This document shows, one piece after another, positions 25,396 to 35,354 of a stretch of 64,000 bases of DNA (its first letter is position 1; each line of letters starts with the position of its first letter). The DNA is from Faecalimonas sp. Lineage in GTDB: Bacteria; Bacillota; Clostridia; Lachnospirales; Lachnospiraceae. The translations under genes and the position numbers were made by a program. The DNA lies in assembly GCA_029264305.1 (NCBI GenBank), contig JARICA010000017.1, positions 153,092 to 217,091 of the forward strand, given 5' to 3'. The notes beneath the pieces were generated by a model that was not told the origin of the DNA, ran no database searches, and saw nothing but the letters and a program-made list of their open reading frames with translations.

Positions 25396-26427
25396 CTAAC
25401 AATTTTCAGCAATTTTATGAATTAGTCTTTCTGTATCTTCCCAACTCAAACAAGGATCTGTAATTGATTTCCCATAAACTCTGTCTTCTGCAATTCCTTG
25501 ACAACCTTCTTCTAAATAACTTTCAATCATAACTCCTTTGACTAACTTTTTAATCTCCGGATTATAATTTCTACTATGCAACACTTCACTTACAATACGA
25601 ATCTGTTCTTTAAACTGCTTATTAGAATTAGAATGATTTGCATCAACAATTGCCGCTGGATTTTGTAAATCCATTTTCTTATATATATTCTGCAATCTAA
25701 CTAAATCTTCATAGTGATAGTTTGGAATACATGTTCCATATTTATCTACACCGCCTCGTAAGATAACGTGAGCAAGATCATTCCCATCTGTTGTTACATC
25801 CATTCCTCGATAAATGAATGTATGTGAACTTTGCGCTGCAATTACTGAATTCATCATTACTGAAAAATCTCCACTTGTTGGATTTTTCATCCCAACAGGG
25901 ATATCCATTCCACTTGCAGTTAATCTGTGCTGTTGATTTTCTACAGAACGTGCTCCTATTGCTTCATATGATAATATATCATCTAAATAACTTCTATTTT
26001 CAGGATAAAGCATTTCGTCGGCAGAAGTAAGTCCACTTTCTTCAATCGCATGAATATGCATTTTTCGAATCGCAATAATTCCCCCAAGTAAATCTGGTGC
26101 CTTATCTGGTTCTGGTTGATGTAGCATACCTTTATATCCAGCACCTGTTGTTCGTGGTTTATTTGTATAAATTCTTGGGATAATCATTAGTTTCTCTGAC
26201 ACTTGTTCATTTAACTTTGCTAAACGACTTACATAATCACAAATCGCAACCTCGTTATCTGCAGAACAAGGTCCTACAAGAACCATAAATTTATCTGATT
26301 TCCCCATAAAAATATCTCTAATTTCATTATCTCTCTGTTTTTTTAATGCCACAATATCCTTTGTCAATGGATATTCTTCCTTCAATTCCAACGGAAGTGG
26401 AAGCTGTTTATTCACTCTCATTCCCAT
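25396..26427 (-). CDS. aroF: 3-deoxy-7-phosphoheptulonate (DAHP) synthase, class I
   Basis: 343 residues, the length of E. coli AroF/G/H-type DAHP synthases, which condense PEP and erythrose 4-phosphate as the first shikimate step. Conserved segments include MVLVGPCSADN, PRIYTNKPRTTGAGYKG, GARSVENQQHR, MKNPTSGD and VDANHSNSNKQ. It lies 27 bases after an ABC exporter gene and could be in that operon. tyrA and aroA, later in the pathway, are about 13 kb away on the other strand. No T-box or attenuator is seen directly upstream. The choice between the aroF/aroG/aroH names is arbitrary. Confidence 0.93.
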   Translation of the reverse strand: MGMRVNKQLPLPLELKEEYPLTKDIVALKKQRDNEIRDIFMGKSDKFMVLVGPCSADNEVAICDYVSRLAKLNEQVSEKLMIIPRIYTNKPRTTGAGYKGMLHQPEPDKAPDLLGGIIAIRKMHIHAIEESGLTSADEMLYPENRSYLDDILSYEAIGARSVENQQHRLTASGMDIPVGMKNPTSGDFSVMMNSVIAAQSSHTFIYRGMDVTTDGNDLAHVILRGGVDKYGTCIPNYHYEDLVRLQNIYKKMDLQNPAAIVDANHSNSNKQFKEQIRIVSEVLHSRNYNPEIKKLVKGVMIESYLEEGCQGIAEDRVYGKSITDPCLSWEDTERLIHKIAENC

Positions 26428-26454
26428 ATTCTTTTTCTCCTTTTATATTTTTAT

Positions 26455-28344
26455 TTAATCTAATTCAAATGCCCCGGTATATAATTGGTAATATTTACCT
26501 CTTTCTGCCATAAGCATCTCATGCGTACCACGCTCGATAATACGTCCTTTTTCCAACACCATAATAACATCAGAATTTCGCACTGTCGATAATCTATGTG
26601 CAATAACAAAAACCGTTCTCCCTTCCATAAGAGCGTCCATTCCTCTTTGCACAATAGTTTCTGTTCGTGTATCAATAGATGACGTTGCTTCATCCAAAAT
26701 CATTACTGGTGGATCAGCAACTGCAGCTCTTGCAATTGTTATTAACTGTCTCTGCCCTTGTGAAAGATTAGCTCCATTTTCCGCAAGAGGTGTATCATAC
26801 CCTTTTGGTAAACGAGTAATAAAATCATCTGCTCCTACAAGTTTTGCTGCATGAACACATTCCTCTTCTGTAGCATCTAATCTCCCATAACGAATATTAT
26901 CCATGACTGTTCCCGTAAATAAATTTGTTTCTTGAAGAACAACACCAAGTGATCGTCTTAAATCTTCTTTCTTAATCTTGTCAATATTAATTCCATCATA
27001 TCGGATTTTTCCATCTGCAATATCATAAAATCGGTTAATCAAATTTGTGATTGTTGTTTTCCCTGCACCAGTAGAACCAACAAAAGCAACCTTCTGTCCT
27101 GGCTTTGCATACAATGTTATATTATGTAAAATAGTCTTGTTTTCTTCATATCCAAAATCAACATCAACCATGCGGACATCTCCAGATAGCTTTGTATATG
27201 TCACTGTCCCATTCTCTTTATGTGGATGCTTCCACGCCCACATTCCTGTCCGTTCTTTACATTCTACAAGTTTTCCATTTTCTTCTTTTGCAGAAACAAG
27301 AGTTACATACCCCTCATCTTTTTCTGGTTCTTCATCAATCAATTGAAAAATCCTTTTCGCACCAGCAAGTCCCATAACAACAGAATTGATTTGATTCGAT
27401 ACTTGACTAACATTTCCACAAAACTGTTTTGTCATATTTAGAAACGGAACAACAATACTTATACCAAATGCCATTCCTGAGAAACTTATATTTTTCACTT
27501 GCAACAATAACAAAATTCCTCCTGTAAGAGCAACTGTAACATAAAGAACATTTCCAATATTACCTAAAACTGGCATAAGCATATTCGCAAATTTATTGGC
27601 ACTTTCTGCATCTTTGAATAATTTTTCATTGATCTCATCAAACTTCTTTTCACATTCTCTTTCATGACAAAATACTTGCACAACTTTTTGACCGTTCATA
27701 ACTTCTTCAACATATCCTTCGGCTTTTCCAAGAGAAATTTGTTGGCTGGTAAAATATTTTGCAGAGTTTCCACCAATTTTCTTTGTTACGATAAACATAA
27801 TTATCACACCAAAAATCACTACCAACGTCATCCACAAACTAAAGTAAATCATAATCCCAAATACTGTCAATACCGTAACTGATGAAACTAACAATTGTGG
27901 AATACTTTGAGATATCATTTGTCTTAACGTATCAATATCATTTGTATAATAACTCATAATATCACCATGATTGTGTGTGTCAAAATATTTGATTGGAAGA
28001 TTCTGCATTCCATGAAACATTTTTACACGAAGTTTTTTAAGAAATCCCTGTGTAATTGTGGCCATCATCTGTGTAAACACAATCGCCGAAAATAGTGAAA
28101 GAATATACAAAATCAACAAAACACCTACATAATAGACAATTCTCCCACTAACTGCATCCCATTTTCCTGTTTTCCAACTGATTTCTACTATAGAAATAAT
28201 CTTTTGCATGAAAATTCCCGGGATAGAAGTAACAGCTGCACTAAAAATAATACAAACTAAAATAAGTGGCATTTTTATTGGATAGAATTGAAATAATGTT
28301 TTTAAAAGTCTACCAAATGCTCCCCTTTTTTCTCTCTTATTCAT
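26455..28344 (-). CDS. ABC exporter half, ATP-hydrolysing subunit
   Basis: 629 residues. A six-helix exporter domain (about 20-330) with an inserted stretch of about 40 residues rich in charged and tryptophan residues before the nucleotide-binding domain. Walker A is GSTGAGKTT, the signature is LSQGQRQ, Walker B ends MILDEATSS with the catalytic glutamate, and the switch is IAHRLS. It overlaps the partner gene by 8 bases. Together they form a heterodimeric multidrug-type exporter in which this half carries the consensus catalytic residues. The ATG at 28344 is preferred over the GTG three codons earlier because an AGGTG site sits six bases away. Confidence 0.88.
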   Translation of the reverse strand: MNKREKRGAFGRLLKTLFQFYPIKMPLILVCIIFSAAVTSIPGIFMQKIISIVEISWKTGKWDAVSGRIVYYVGVLLILYILSLFSAIVFTQMMATITQGFLKKLRVKMFHGMQNLPIKYFDTHNHGDIMSYYTNDIDTLRQMISQSIPQLLVSSVTVLTVFGIMIYFSLWMTLVVIFGVIIMFIVTKKIGGNSAKYFTSQQISLGKAEGYVEEVMNGQKVVQVFCHERECEKKFDEINEKLFKDAESANKFANMLMPVLGNIGNVLYVTVALTGGILLLLQVKNISFSGMAFGISIVVPFLNMTKQFCGNVSQVSNQINSVVMGLAGAKRIFQLIDEEPEKDEGYVTLVSAKEENGKLVECKERTGMWAWKHPHKENGTVTYTKLSGDVRMVDVDFGYEENKTILHNITLYAKPGQKVAFVGSTGAGKTTITNLINRFYDIADGKIRYDGINIDKIKKEDLRRSLGVVLQETNLFTGTVMDNIRYGRLDATEEECVHAAKLVGADDFITRLPKGYDTPLAENGANLSQGQRQLITIARAAVADPPVMILDEATSSIDTRTETIVQRGMDALMEGRTVFVIAHRLSTVRNSDVIMVLEKGRIIERGTHEMLMAERGKYYQLYTGAFELD

Positions 28345-30079
28345 CCTCTTCACCTACCTTTTTTTGTGAAGTATATATTTCTCGATAGATTTCACTTTCA
28401 ACAAGCAACTGTTTGTGGGTTCCGATGGCATGAATTGTACCTTTATCCATTACAACAATTCTGTCCGCTTCTTCCACAGAAGAAATACGCTGTGCAATAA
28501 TAATTTTTGTTGTTTCTGGAATAAATTCCTTGAAAGCTCTTCTGATAAGCGCATCTGTTTTTGTATCTACTGCGCTTGTTGAATCATCTAAAATTAAAAT
28601 TTTCGGATTTTTTAACAAAGCTCTTGCAATACATATTCTCTGTTTTTGTCCTCCAGACACATTTGTCCCACCTTGCTCAATATAGGTATCATATTGGTTA
28701 GGGAACTGTTGAATAAATTCATCTGCCTGTGCTAATTTACACACCTCAATCAACTCTTCATCTGTTGCATCTTTATTTCCCCAACGAAGATTTTCCTTGA
28801 TTGTTCCAGAAAACAATACATTCTTTTGTAATACAACAGATACTGCATTTCTTAACGATGTTAAATCATATTTTTTAACATCAATCCCACCAACTTTCAC
28901 ACATCCTTCAGTTGTATCATATAATCTTGAAATCAATTGAATTAACGAAGACTTTGAAGACCCTGTTCCACCAATAATCCCTATTGTTTCACCGGAACGG
29001 ATATGTAAATTAATATTTGACAACGCCATTTTTTTTGCTGTTTTCACATATTTAAAATTCACATTTTCAAAATCAATCGATCCATCTTTCACTTCATATA
29101 TAGGGTTTTCTGGATTTCTAATTGTTCCCTCTTCTTGCAAAACTTCCATAATTCGCTTTGCAGATTCACTTGCCATCGTAATCATAACGAATACCATAGA
29201 CATCATCATTAATGAATTCAATATTTGAAAACTATAAGTTAAAAGTGCTGAAAATTGTCCTACATCTAAATCAAGACCTTTTGATGTAATAATTACATAT
29301 GATCCAAAATACATAACAAAAATCATTACTGTATACATACAAAACTGCATAAGTGGATTGTTATACGCTAAAATCTTTTCTGCTTTCGTAAAATCTCTGC
29401 AAATATTATCTGCTGCTTTCTCAAATTTTTCTTTTTCATAGTCTTCACGCACATAAGATTTTACAACTCGCATTCCCTTAATATTTTCTTGAATAGAAGT
29501 ATTCAAATTATCATATTTTTTAAATACTCGTTTAAATACAGGCATTGCTAATCGAATGATTAAGAATAGACCTATCGCTAATATCGGAACTACTACAACA
29601 AATATCCACGCCATTTTTCCTCCCATAACAAATGCCATTGTAAAAGAAAACACAAGCATAAGAGGACAACGAATCGCTATTCTTATCAGCATCATATATG
29701 CCATCTGCACATTTGTCACATCTGTTGTAAGTCTTGTCACAAGTGATGATGTAGAGAACTTATCAATATTCGTAAAAGAATAGCTCTGTATTTTATAAAA
29801 CATATCCTTTCTCAAATTTTTCGCAAATCCACAAGAACCAGTAGCACAAACCGACCCAGCTATAGCCCCTGCAAATAATGCAAATCCAGCCATTAAAATT
29901 AAACATCCGCCATAAATTACAATTGTTTTTAAGTCACACCCCGCCTTTATTTCATTTACTAAACGGGCAATAACAAACGGAATAATGCATTCCATAATAA
30001 CTTCCAACGAAACAAAAATAGGGGCTAGAATAGACGGCTTTTTGTATTCTCGAATACTTTTGGAAAGTTCTTTTATCAT
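28337..30079 (-). CDS. ABC exporter half, degenerate-site subunit
   Basis: 580 residues with an N-terminal six-helix domain and one nucleotide-binding domain. Walker A is GGTGSSKSS; Walker B ends ILILDDSTSA, with Asp replacing the catalytic Glu; the switch histidine is replaced by Gln (IAQRIS). Its signature motif VSGGQKQ is normal. These changes mark the non-hydrolysing half of heterodimeric exporters such as BmrCD or TM287/288. It has AAAGGAGG upstream and a promoter at 30156-30127. It likely exports drugs, peptides or lipids; the substrate is unknown. Confidence 0.88.
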   Translation of the reverse strand: MIKELSKSIREYKKPSILAPIFVSLEVIMECIIPFVIARLVNEIKAGCDLKTIVIYGGCLILMAGFALFAGAIAGSVCATGSCGFAKNLRKDMFYKIQSYSFTNIDKFSTSSLVTRLTTDVTNVQMAYMMLIRIAIRCPLMLVFSFTMAFVMGGKMAWIFVVVVPILAIGLFLIIRLAMPVFKRVFKKYDNLNTSIQENIKGMRVVKSYVREDYEKEKFEKAADNICRDFTKAEKILAYNNPLMQFCMYTVMIFVMYFGSYVIITSKGLDLDVGQFSALLTYSFQILNSLMMMSMVFVMITMASESAKRIMEVLQEEGTIRNPENPIYEVKDGSIDFENVNFKYVKTAKKMALSNINLHIRSGETIGIIGGTGSSKSSLIQLISRLYDTTEGCVKVGGIDVKKYDLTSLRNAVSVVLQKNVLFSGTIKENLRWGNKDATDEELIEVCKLAQADEFIQQFPNQYDTYIEQGGTNVSGGQKQRICIARALLKNPKILILDDSTSAVDTKTDALIRRAFKEFIPETTKIIIAQRISSVEEADRIVVMDKGTIHAIGTHKQLLVESEIYREIYTSQKKVGEEDE

Positions 30080-30126
30080 GTCTTTTCCTCCTTTATCTTA
30101 TTATTGTTTCTATGACAATTGTTCTT

Positions 30127-30156
30127 ATTATAATACTTTTTTCTCTTGTAAATCAA
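30127..30156 (-). promoter_or_regulatory. Promoter of the ABC exporter operon
   Basis: TTGATT (30156-30151), 18-base spacer, TATAAT (30132-30127), followed by an AATTGT-rich leader of about 50 bases. Confidence 0.6.
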
Positions 30157-30163
30157 TAAATTT

Positions 30164-30199
30164 AAAAGAGACTGCAATAATTTTATTACAGTCTCTTTC
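30164..30199 (-). terminator. Terminator after the FtsX-type permease
   Basis: A stem of ten G/C-containing pairs (AAAGAGACTG / CAGTCTCTTT), extended by ATAA/TTAT, with a T-rich tail on minus. It starts 4 bases past the permease stop. Confidence 0.75.
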
Positions 30200-30202
30200 A
30201 TG

Positions 30203-32650
30203 CTAAATATTTTCACTTCGAATAGTTTCTATAATATTCTGTTTTTCCACCTTTTTTATTGCATACTGCATAGTTATATACACAACTAAAAATACAACTA
30301 AAACACAAATAAATACTTGTTGATATGGTATATGATATGGTATCTCTAAAATATTTACGAATTGTTTATAGAAAATATATGAGAATAGAATTCCTACTGG
30401 AATTCCATATAAAAGTGCTTTCGTTCCATAGAAAAAACTTTCATACCAGATCATCTTTTTAAACTCTTTATCTGTCATTCCAACTGACCGAAGTGCAGCA
30501 AACTCTCTGCTTCTCAATGCCATATTGGTTGTAATCGTATTAAAAATATTCGTAATTCCAATAACAGAAATCACTACCAAAAATCCATATAAGAATATAG
30601 ATATAATAAGGTTAATGCTATTTCTTTCCCTAGCTTCTTCTGCAAAATCCCTATAACTCCAACTTTCTTCAAAAGCTATTTCTTCCAAATTTTTTCGAAC
30701 TTCTAATGTGTTATTTGCATCAATATATACCCCTGCATAGGCAAACTCTCTCTTGTTCATCCATTCTTCTGACACAATAATAGTTGGTTCATTATAAGAA
30801 TTATTTGTAAGTGGAAAATTCTCTGACCGTTTGACGATTTCAATTTCTCCTCCATCAAATCGTAATTTTTCTCCCTCTTTTACATCGAGTTCATGATATT
30901 TTTTTCGCTTTGCCTTACGTTCACCTTCATCACGAACAAATGAAATACTTGTGTCATATAAAATCCCTTTATCTTTTACTTTCTCATAAGGCAACCCTAA
31001 TTTTTCCACAAATTTCTTATACGTTTTATCAGAAAAAGAACAAAATACATATTCTATTTCTTCATCTTTCTCTTCTTGACTAAATTTCGTAATATCTCTG
31101 ATTTTTTCAGACGTTTCCGTCAAAGATACATTAATCGGTTTGGCATTCCATATTTTAACAATATCACATTTATTTATTCCCTTTACCTTACTTGCTTTTT
31201 GATAGATTTCTCCTTTTGTTTTTATATCTTGTTCATCATTATAGGCAATCAAATTATATTCTATTTTCCCATAGTTTAGATTTTGCACTTCTTCTCCATA
31301 TATTTTTATAGAACTAATAGATAGGAACAATACAATACTAATAAAAAGAGAAAATACCGTCGTTCTATATTTTTTTCTGCTTCGTTTTAAGTTTTTTTGC
31401 GCAATCTCTCCCTCAATTCCAAAAATTTTTGAGAATACTTTAGCTGTACGTAATTTTTTTGCCTCTAACTTTATACTTTTTGTCTCACGAATCGAGTCTA
31501 TAGGGGACACCTTTTCTGCACTTTTTGCAGGAATTAACGAAGAAATATAAATCATACATATTGCTACTATTACAGCAATCAAAATTGAAACAACCGACAC
31601 GTACAACTTCAATTCAATTTCTCCATCGAAAGATGTTCCCTTTAAAATTTGCATTACAATACGAAGTGTCACCCCAATTGCTCCAATCCCAAATAAAACA
31701 CCAAGCGGAATGGAAATCGCTCCTAAAATCACCCCTTCAAACAAAACATTTTTCCGTATCTGCTTAGATGTTGCTCCTACACTCGCCAACATACCATATT
31801 GCTTTAGTCTTTCGGTAACAGAAATGTCAAAACTATTTTTTATCACAAATACAGACGTAAATAAAATAATACCAATAACTATTCCAGCCATTATTTTTAA
31901 AGAACGTAACGCATCTACATTTCTCATTGCCCCTTGAAAAGTCAACAAGCTATTATTCACCTTGCACTCGTGTAAATCCAATTCTTTTTTCAACATTGTC
32001 TGAACAGCAAATGTATCTTTAGGGTTTTTCATCAACATAGCAATATCCACATTTCCACTGTTTCTTTCCTCGTCGAATATGGTAAACAAATTATATCCGT
32101 TATCTTCTCTATTATAAAAATAAAGCGGATCTGTCTTTACTATTCCAGAAATAACATAGTCCTTTTCTTTTCCTCCTACTTCTAATTTTAATGTATCTCC
32201 TACATCTATTTTTTTGAAATAATTCAATTGAAATTCCCCTGGAAGTAAAATTTCTTTTTTATTTTGAGGCAATTGTCCTTTTTCCAAAATAATTCCCCAA
32301 TCAGTAAAATCTTGTTCTTTCATCCCCAAAATTTTTGTTTTTGGAAAATTCCCATCAACCTCTTTTGAAATGATCTTCACATTTTCTATTGTCTGTAAAA
32401 CCATTTTCTTTTCTGCTTTCTTGTTATGTAGGAGATATTTTTGTTTCTCTTGTGGAACATTTCTAACTAACATATGATAATTACCATTCGTTTTCTTTGC
32501 ATACTCAATAAGACTCCCCTGTATACTAGATACAAATGTTGTTATTGCAGTAATTAAAGCTACTGATAACAAAACACCAAAAATAGTGGCAAATGTTCTT
32601 TTCTTATTTTTTTTCAAATTTTTTATTGTGAGTTCATTTAATATTTTCAT
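30203..32650 (-). CDS. FtsX/MacB-type ABC transporter permease
   Basis: 815 residues. An N-terminal helix (about 20-38), a large extracytoplasmic domain (about 40-255), three helices (about 255-385), then a second copy: helix near 430-450, extracytoplasmic domain to about 690, and three C-terminal helices with a second FtsX domain. The SVGATSKQIRK and SVGMTDKEFKK segments are the paired FtsX coupling loops. Such permeases handle antimicrobial peptides, lipids or lipoproteins. It is the last gene of the RR-HK-ATPase-permease operon, 3 bases after the ATPase gene. Confidence 0.87.
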   Translation of the reverse strand: MKILNELTIKNLKKNKKRTFATIFGVLLSVALITAITTFVSSIQGSLIEYAKKTNGNYHMLVRNVPQEKQKYLLHNKKAEKKMVLQTIENVKIISKEVDGNFPKTKILGMKEQDFTDWGIILEKGQLPQNKKEILLPGEFQLNYFKKIDVGDTLKLEVGGKEKDYVISGIVKTDPLYFYNREDNGYNLFTIFDEERNSGNVDIAMLMKNPKDTFAVQTMLKKELDLHECKVNNSLLTFQGAMRNVDALRSLKIMAGIVIGIILFTSVFVIKNSFDISVTERLKQYGMLASVGATSKQIRKNVLFEGVILGAISIPLGVLFGIGAIGVTLRIVMQILKGTSFDGEIELKLYVSVVSILIAVIVAICMIYISSLIPAKSAEKVSPIDSIRETKSIKLEAKKLRTAKVFSKIFGIEGEIAQKNLKRSRKKYRTTVFSLFISIVLFLSISSIKIYGEEVQNLNYGKIEYNLIAYNDEQDIKTKGEIYQKASKVKGINKCDIVKIWNAKPINVSLTETSEKIRDITKFSQEEKDEEIEYVFCSFSDKTYKKFVEKLGLPYEKVKDKGILYDTSISFVRDEGERKAKRKKYHELDVKEGEKLRFDGGEIEIVKRSENFPLTNNSYNEPTIIVSEEWMNKREFAYAGVYIDANNTLEVRKNLEEIAFEESWSYRDFAEEARERNSINLIISIFLYGFLVVISVIGITNIFNTITTNMALRSREFAALRSVGMTDKEFKKMIWYESFFYGTKALLYGIPVGILFSYIFYKQFVNILEIPYHIPYQQVFICVLVVFLVVYITMQYAIKKVEKQNIIETIRSENI

Positions 32651-32653
32651 AAA

Positions 32654-33334
32654 TTACCTCACCTTCTCATCTTTTATCATTTTTCCGTCTGCAATAGTAA
32701 TAATTCGATCTGCCTCTAATGCAATTTTCTCATCATGGGTAATAAGCAAAATCGTTTGATTATATTTTCGATTTGTCATCTTTAATAAATCAATGATTTC
32801 TCTAGATGATTTACTATCAAGGTTTCCTGTTGGTTCGTCTGCCAATACAATTGCAGGATGATTAATTAACGCTCTTCCAATGGAAACTCTCTGTTGCTGT
32901 CCTCCTGATAATTGATTTGGCAAATATTCTTTTCTATTTGTCAGATTTAATATAGAAAGCATTTCCTCCATCTTCTCTTTCTCTACTCGCTTTCCATCTA
33001 ATCGACATGGTAAAGCTATATTTTCCTCTACATTTAATATTGGAATCAAATTATAAAACTGATAAATCAATCCTAACTGTCGTCTTCTAAAAATTGCCAT
33101 TTTATCATTGTTCAAACTTAAAATTTCTGTTCCATCTATATATACTTTTCCTGATGTCGCTTTGTCCACACCCCCAATCAAATGAAGTAATGTTGATTTT
33201 CCACTTCCAGAAGCACCGATAATCGCAACAAACTCTCCTCTCGCAACAGAAAAATTTATGTTATCCAACGCCTTTACTTTCGTATCATTCATTCCATATG
33301 TTTTACACAAATTTTCAATCTTCAAAATTTCCAT
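32654..33334 (-). CDS. ABC transporter ATP-binding protein (LolD/MacB type)
   Basis: 226 residues: Walker A GASGSGKST, signature LSGGQQQR, Walker B VLADEPTGNLD and switch ITHDEKIA. DEPTGNLDSKSS is characteristic of ATPases that pair with FtsX-fold permeases. It precedes the permease gene by 3 bases and follows the sensor kinase by about 50. It forms the motor of the transporter controlled by the adjacent two-component system. Confidence 0.92.
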   Translation of the reverse strand: MEILKIENLCKTYGMNDTKVKALDNINFSVARGEFVAIIGASGSGKSTLLHLIGGVDKATSGKVYIDGTEILSLNNDKMAIFRRRQLGLIYQFYNLIPILNVEENIALPCRLDGKRVEKEKMEEMLSILNLTNRKEYLPNQLSGGQQQRVSIGRALINHPAIVLADEPTGNLDSKSSREIIDLLKMTNRKYNQTILLITHDEKIALEADRIITIADGKMIKDEKVR

Positions 33335-33385
33335 AACTGTCCTCCTTTTCTTTTGACAACATCATCATATCGAATGAAAGTGACT

Positions 33386-34507
33386 TTAAAGTGACTTTTG
33401 ATAAAATTTTATAAGAAACTCGGTTCCCTTTTCTTTCTGACTTTTTACTTCAATATCTCCACCTTGATATTTTACAATACTTTTTGCAAATGCCAATCCA
33501 AGACCTACACTATCCTCTTTCGCATTTTTACTTTTATAAAATCGTTCAAAAATATGAGGTAAATCCTCCTTTTCGATTCCTTCACCATTGTCTTTTATGC
33601 TTAGCATTGTATAAATATAATTTTCCTCCCAAAAAAATTTCACTTCCGTTGCTCCATGCTCTATAGCATTTTTAACTATATTGCAAACACACTCTTTCGT
33701 CCAATGCAAATCACACCACAATTTCGACTTCTCTTCTCCTTCTCCCCAAATGTGACTTCCTGTAACCTCGCATAAAACATCAAATCTTTCCTGTACTTCT
33801 TTTAATAAATCTTTAATATAAATTTCTTCTTTTTTTAGTACAACTGTTCCCGAATCTAACTTTGCCAAATTTAATATCCCTTTTACAAGCCATTCTATTT
33901 TCATTAAATCTTTTTGCATATTATCTAAAAACAGTTCTTTTTTCTCCTGAGGTAAATCCATTCGTAAAAGTTCATTTACCATATACAAAGATGTAATTGG
34001 AGTTTTTAATTGATGTGATATATCAGCCAAAAATTGTTCTAACTCAGATTTGCTCTTTTTCAAAAAAGCATTATTTTCTCTTAAAAGCATTGTAATGTCA
34101 TACACTTTATTATTTAAAAAACTAAAACTTCCTTCTTCATTATCAATTAATTGCAAAGTTTCCTTTCCCGCCAAAATTTCTTCACAGTATTGTTCCATTT
34201 CTCGTATCTTTTTATCTCGTTGCTTTCTGTCATATAAACTTATTCCCCAAAATAAAATTCCATTTAACAGACCGATACAAGTTATATCTATCGCCATGGA
34301 TATTGGATGAAACTCACTTTCTTCCACACCGTACTTTTTCAAAATATCTGTTACTTCTTGTTTGTCTTCTGTTTCCAAAATTTTCTCGGTCATTCTATAT
34401 ATCCAGCTGTTTATCTCTTTTTCCTTCGTTCTTCCTAAACACACACAAATACCAATATTAACTACTATACACAAGCAAATACATATAAACCATTTTTTCT
34501 TATTCAT
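33386..34507 (-). CDS. Sensor histidine kinase
   Basis: 373 residues from an ATG one base after the response-regulator stop; a GTG three codons earlier overlaps that stop. Two membrane helices (about 5-25 and 70-92) bracket a short external loop of about 45 residues. The dimerisation domain has ADISHQLKTPITSL with phospho-acceptor His165. ATPase boxes follow: NIVKNAIEHG (N), DNGEGIEKEDLPHIFERFYK (G1/F) and GLGLAFAKSIV (G2). Its context with an ABC pair points to sensing of a cell-envelope-active compound, by analogy with peptide-antibiotic modules. Confidence 0.9.
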   Translation of the reverse strand: MNKKKWFICICLCIVVNIGICVCLGRTKEKEINSWIYRMTEKILETEDKQEVTDILKKYGVEESEFHPISMAIDITCIGLLNGILFWGISLYDRKQRDKKIREMEQYCEEILAGKETLQLIDNEEGSFSFLNNKVYDITMLLRENNAFLKKSKSELEQFLADISHQLKTPITSLYMVNELLRMDLPQEKKELFLDNMQKDLMKIEWLVKGILNLAKLDSGTVVLKKEEIYIKDLLKEVQERFDVLCEVTGSHIWGEGEEKSKLWCDLHWTKECVCNIVKNAIEHGATEVKFFWEENYIYTMLSIKDNGEGIEKEDLPHIFERFYKSKNAKEDSVGLGLAFAKSIVKYQGGDIEVKSQKEKGTEFLIKFYQKSL

Positions 34508-34508
34508 A

Positions 34509-35186
34509 TTAACCACCTATTTTATATCCCATTCCCCTTACCGTCTGAATAATTTCTGGATCATTTGGATTATCTTCAACTTTCTCTCGAAGTCTTTTAA
34601 TATAGACTGTAAGTGTATTATCATTAACAAAATTTCCCGTCTCATCCCAAATATGTGACAAAATCTGATTTCTCGTTAAAATTCTCCCCTTATTCTCAAA
34701 ACATAATAATAATATTTTATATTCTAATGCGGTCAACTCCAATCGTCTTCCATTCTTATATGCCATATGCTCAGTTAAGTGAATAGAAATTTTTCCTATT
34801 ATAAGTTCATTTTTTTCCTTTATTCCTATTCCTCTCAGTCTAATTACATTTTTCACTCTAGAAACAAGTTCTCTTGGACGAAACGGCTTCGTAATGTACT
34901 CATCTACCCCAAGACGAAATCCCTCTACAATCTGTTCTTCCTCATCAAGTGCAGTTAAAAGAATAACTGGTATCTCTTTTTCCTGTATCTCTTGAAAAAA
35001 TACAAGTCCATTTCCATCAGGAAGTCCAACATCTAATATCAATAACTGATAAGATTTTTCTTCTATCTTTTTCTTTCCTTCCGCTATAGTCATCGCTAAT
35101 TCCACATGAAACCCTTCACTTTCTAAAAGAAACTGTAGTCCCTCACCAATATGTCTATCATCTTCTATTATTAAAATCTGAATCAT
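34509..35186 (-). CDS. OmpR/PhoB-family response regulator
   Basis: 225 residues. The receiver domain (1-115) has the acidic pair IIEDD, the phospho-acceptor Asp near residue 51 in LILDVGLPDG, and the conserved Lys in YITKPF. The C-terminal winged helix (about 130-225) contains LTALEYKILLLC and the recognition region VYIKRLREKVEDNP. GGGAGG nine bases upstream supports the ATG; a GTG directly before it is an alternative. First gene of the operon, so it probably autoregulates through the repeats at 35203-35240. Confidence 0.92.
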   Translation of the reverse strand: MIQILIIEDDRHIGEGLQFLLESEGFHVELAMTIAEGKKKIEEKSYQLLILDVGLPDGNGLVFFQEIQEKEIPVILLTALDEEEQIVEGFRLGVDEYITKPFRPRELVSRVKNVIRLRGIGIKEKNELIIGKISIHLTEHMAYKNGRRLELTALEYKILLLCFENKGRILTRNQILSHIWDETGNFVNDNTLTVYIKRLREKVEDNPNDPEIIQTVRGMGYKIGG

Positions 35187-35202
35187 CACACTTAACCTCC
35201 CA

Positions 35203-35240
35203 ATTCATTTGCACTATTGGTATTATACATTAATTTGCAC
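35203..35240 (-). promoter_or_regulatory. Direct repeats flanking the -10 box of the two-component operon
   Basis: Two near-identical 12-mers on minus, GTGCAAATTAAT (35240-35229) and GTGCAAATGAAT (35214-35203), lie 26 bases apart. A TATAAT (35227-35222) lies between them. Direct repeats are the usual site for OmpR-type regulators. Confidence 0.5.
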
Positions 35241-35279
35241 AAATTAAAAGTGCTAATTTTATATTTTTTAGATAATTTG

Positions 35280-35308
35280 TTGCTCATTTCTATAATTTGT
35301 TGTATAAT
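35280..35308 (+). promoter_or_regulatory. Promoter of the small P-loop gene
   Basis: TTGCTC (35280-35285), 17-base spacer, TATAAT (35303-35308), 46 bases before the start codon. Confidence 0.6.
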
Positions 35309-35354
35309 AATTAACATCAAGACAGAACGAAATATACATAAAGGAGATAGTGCT

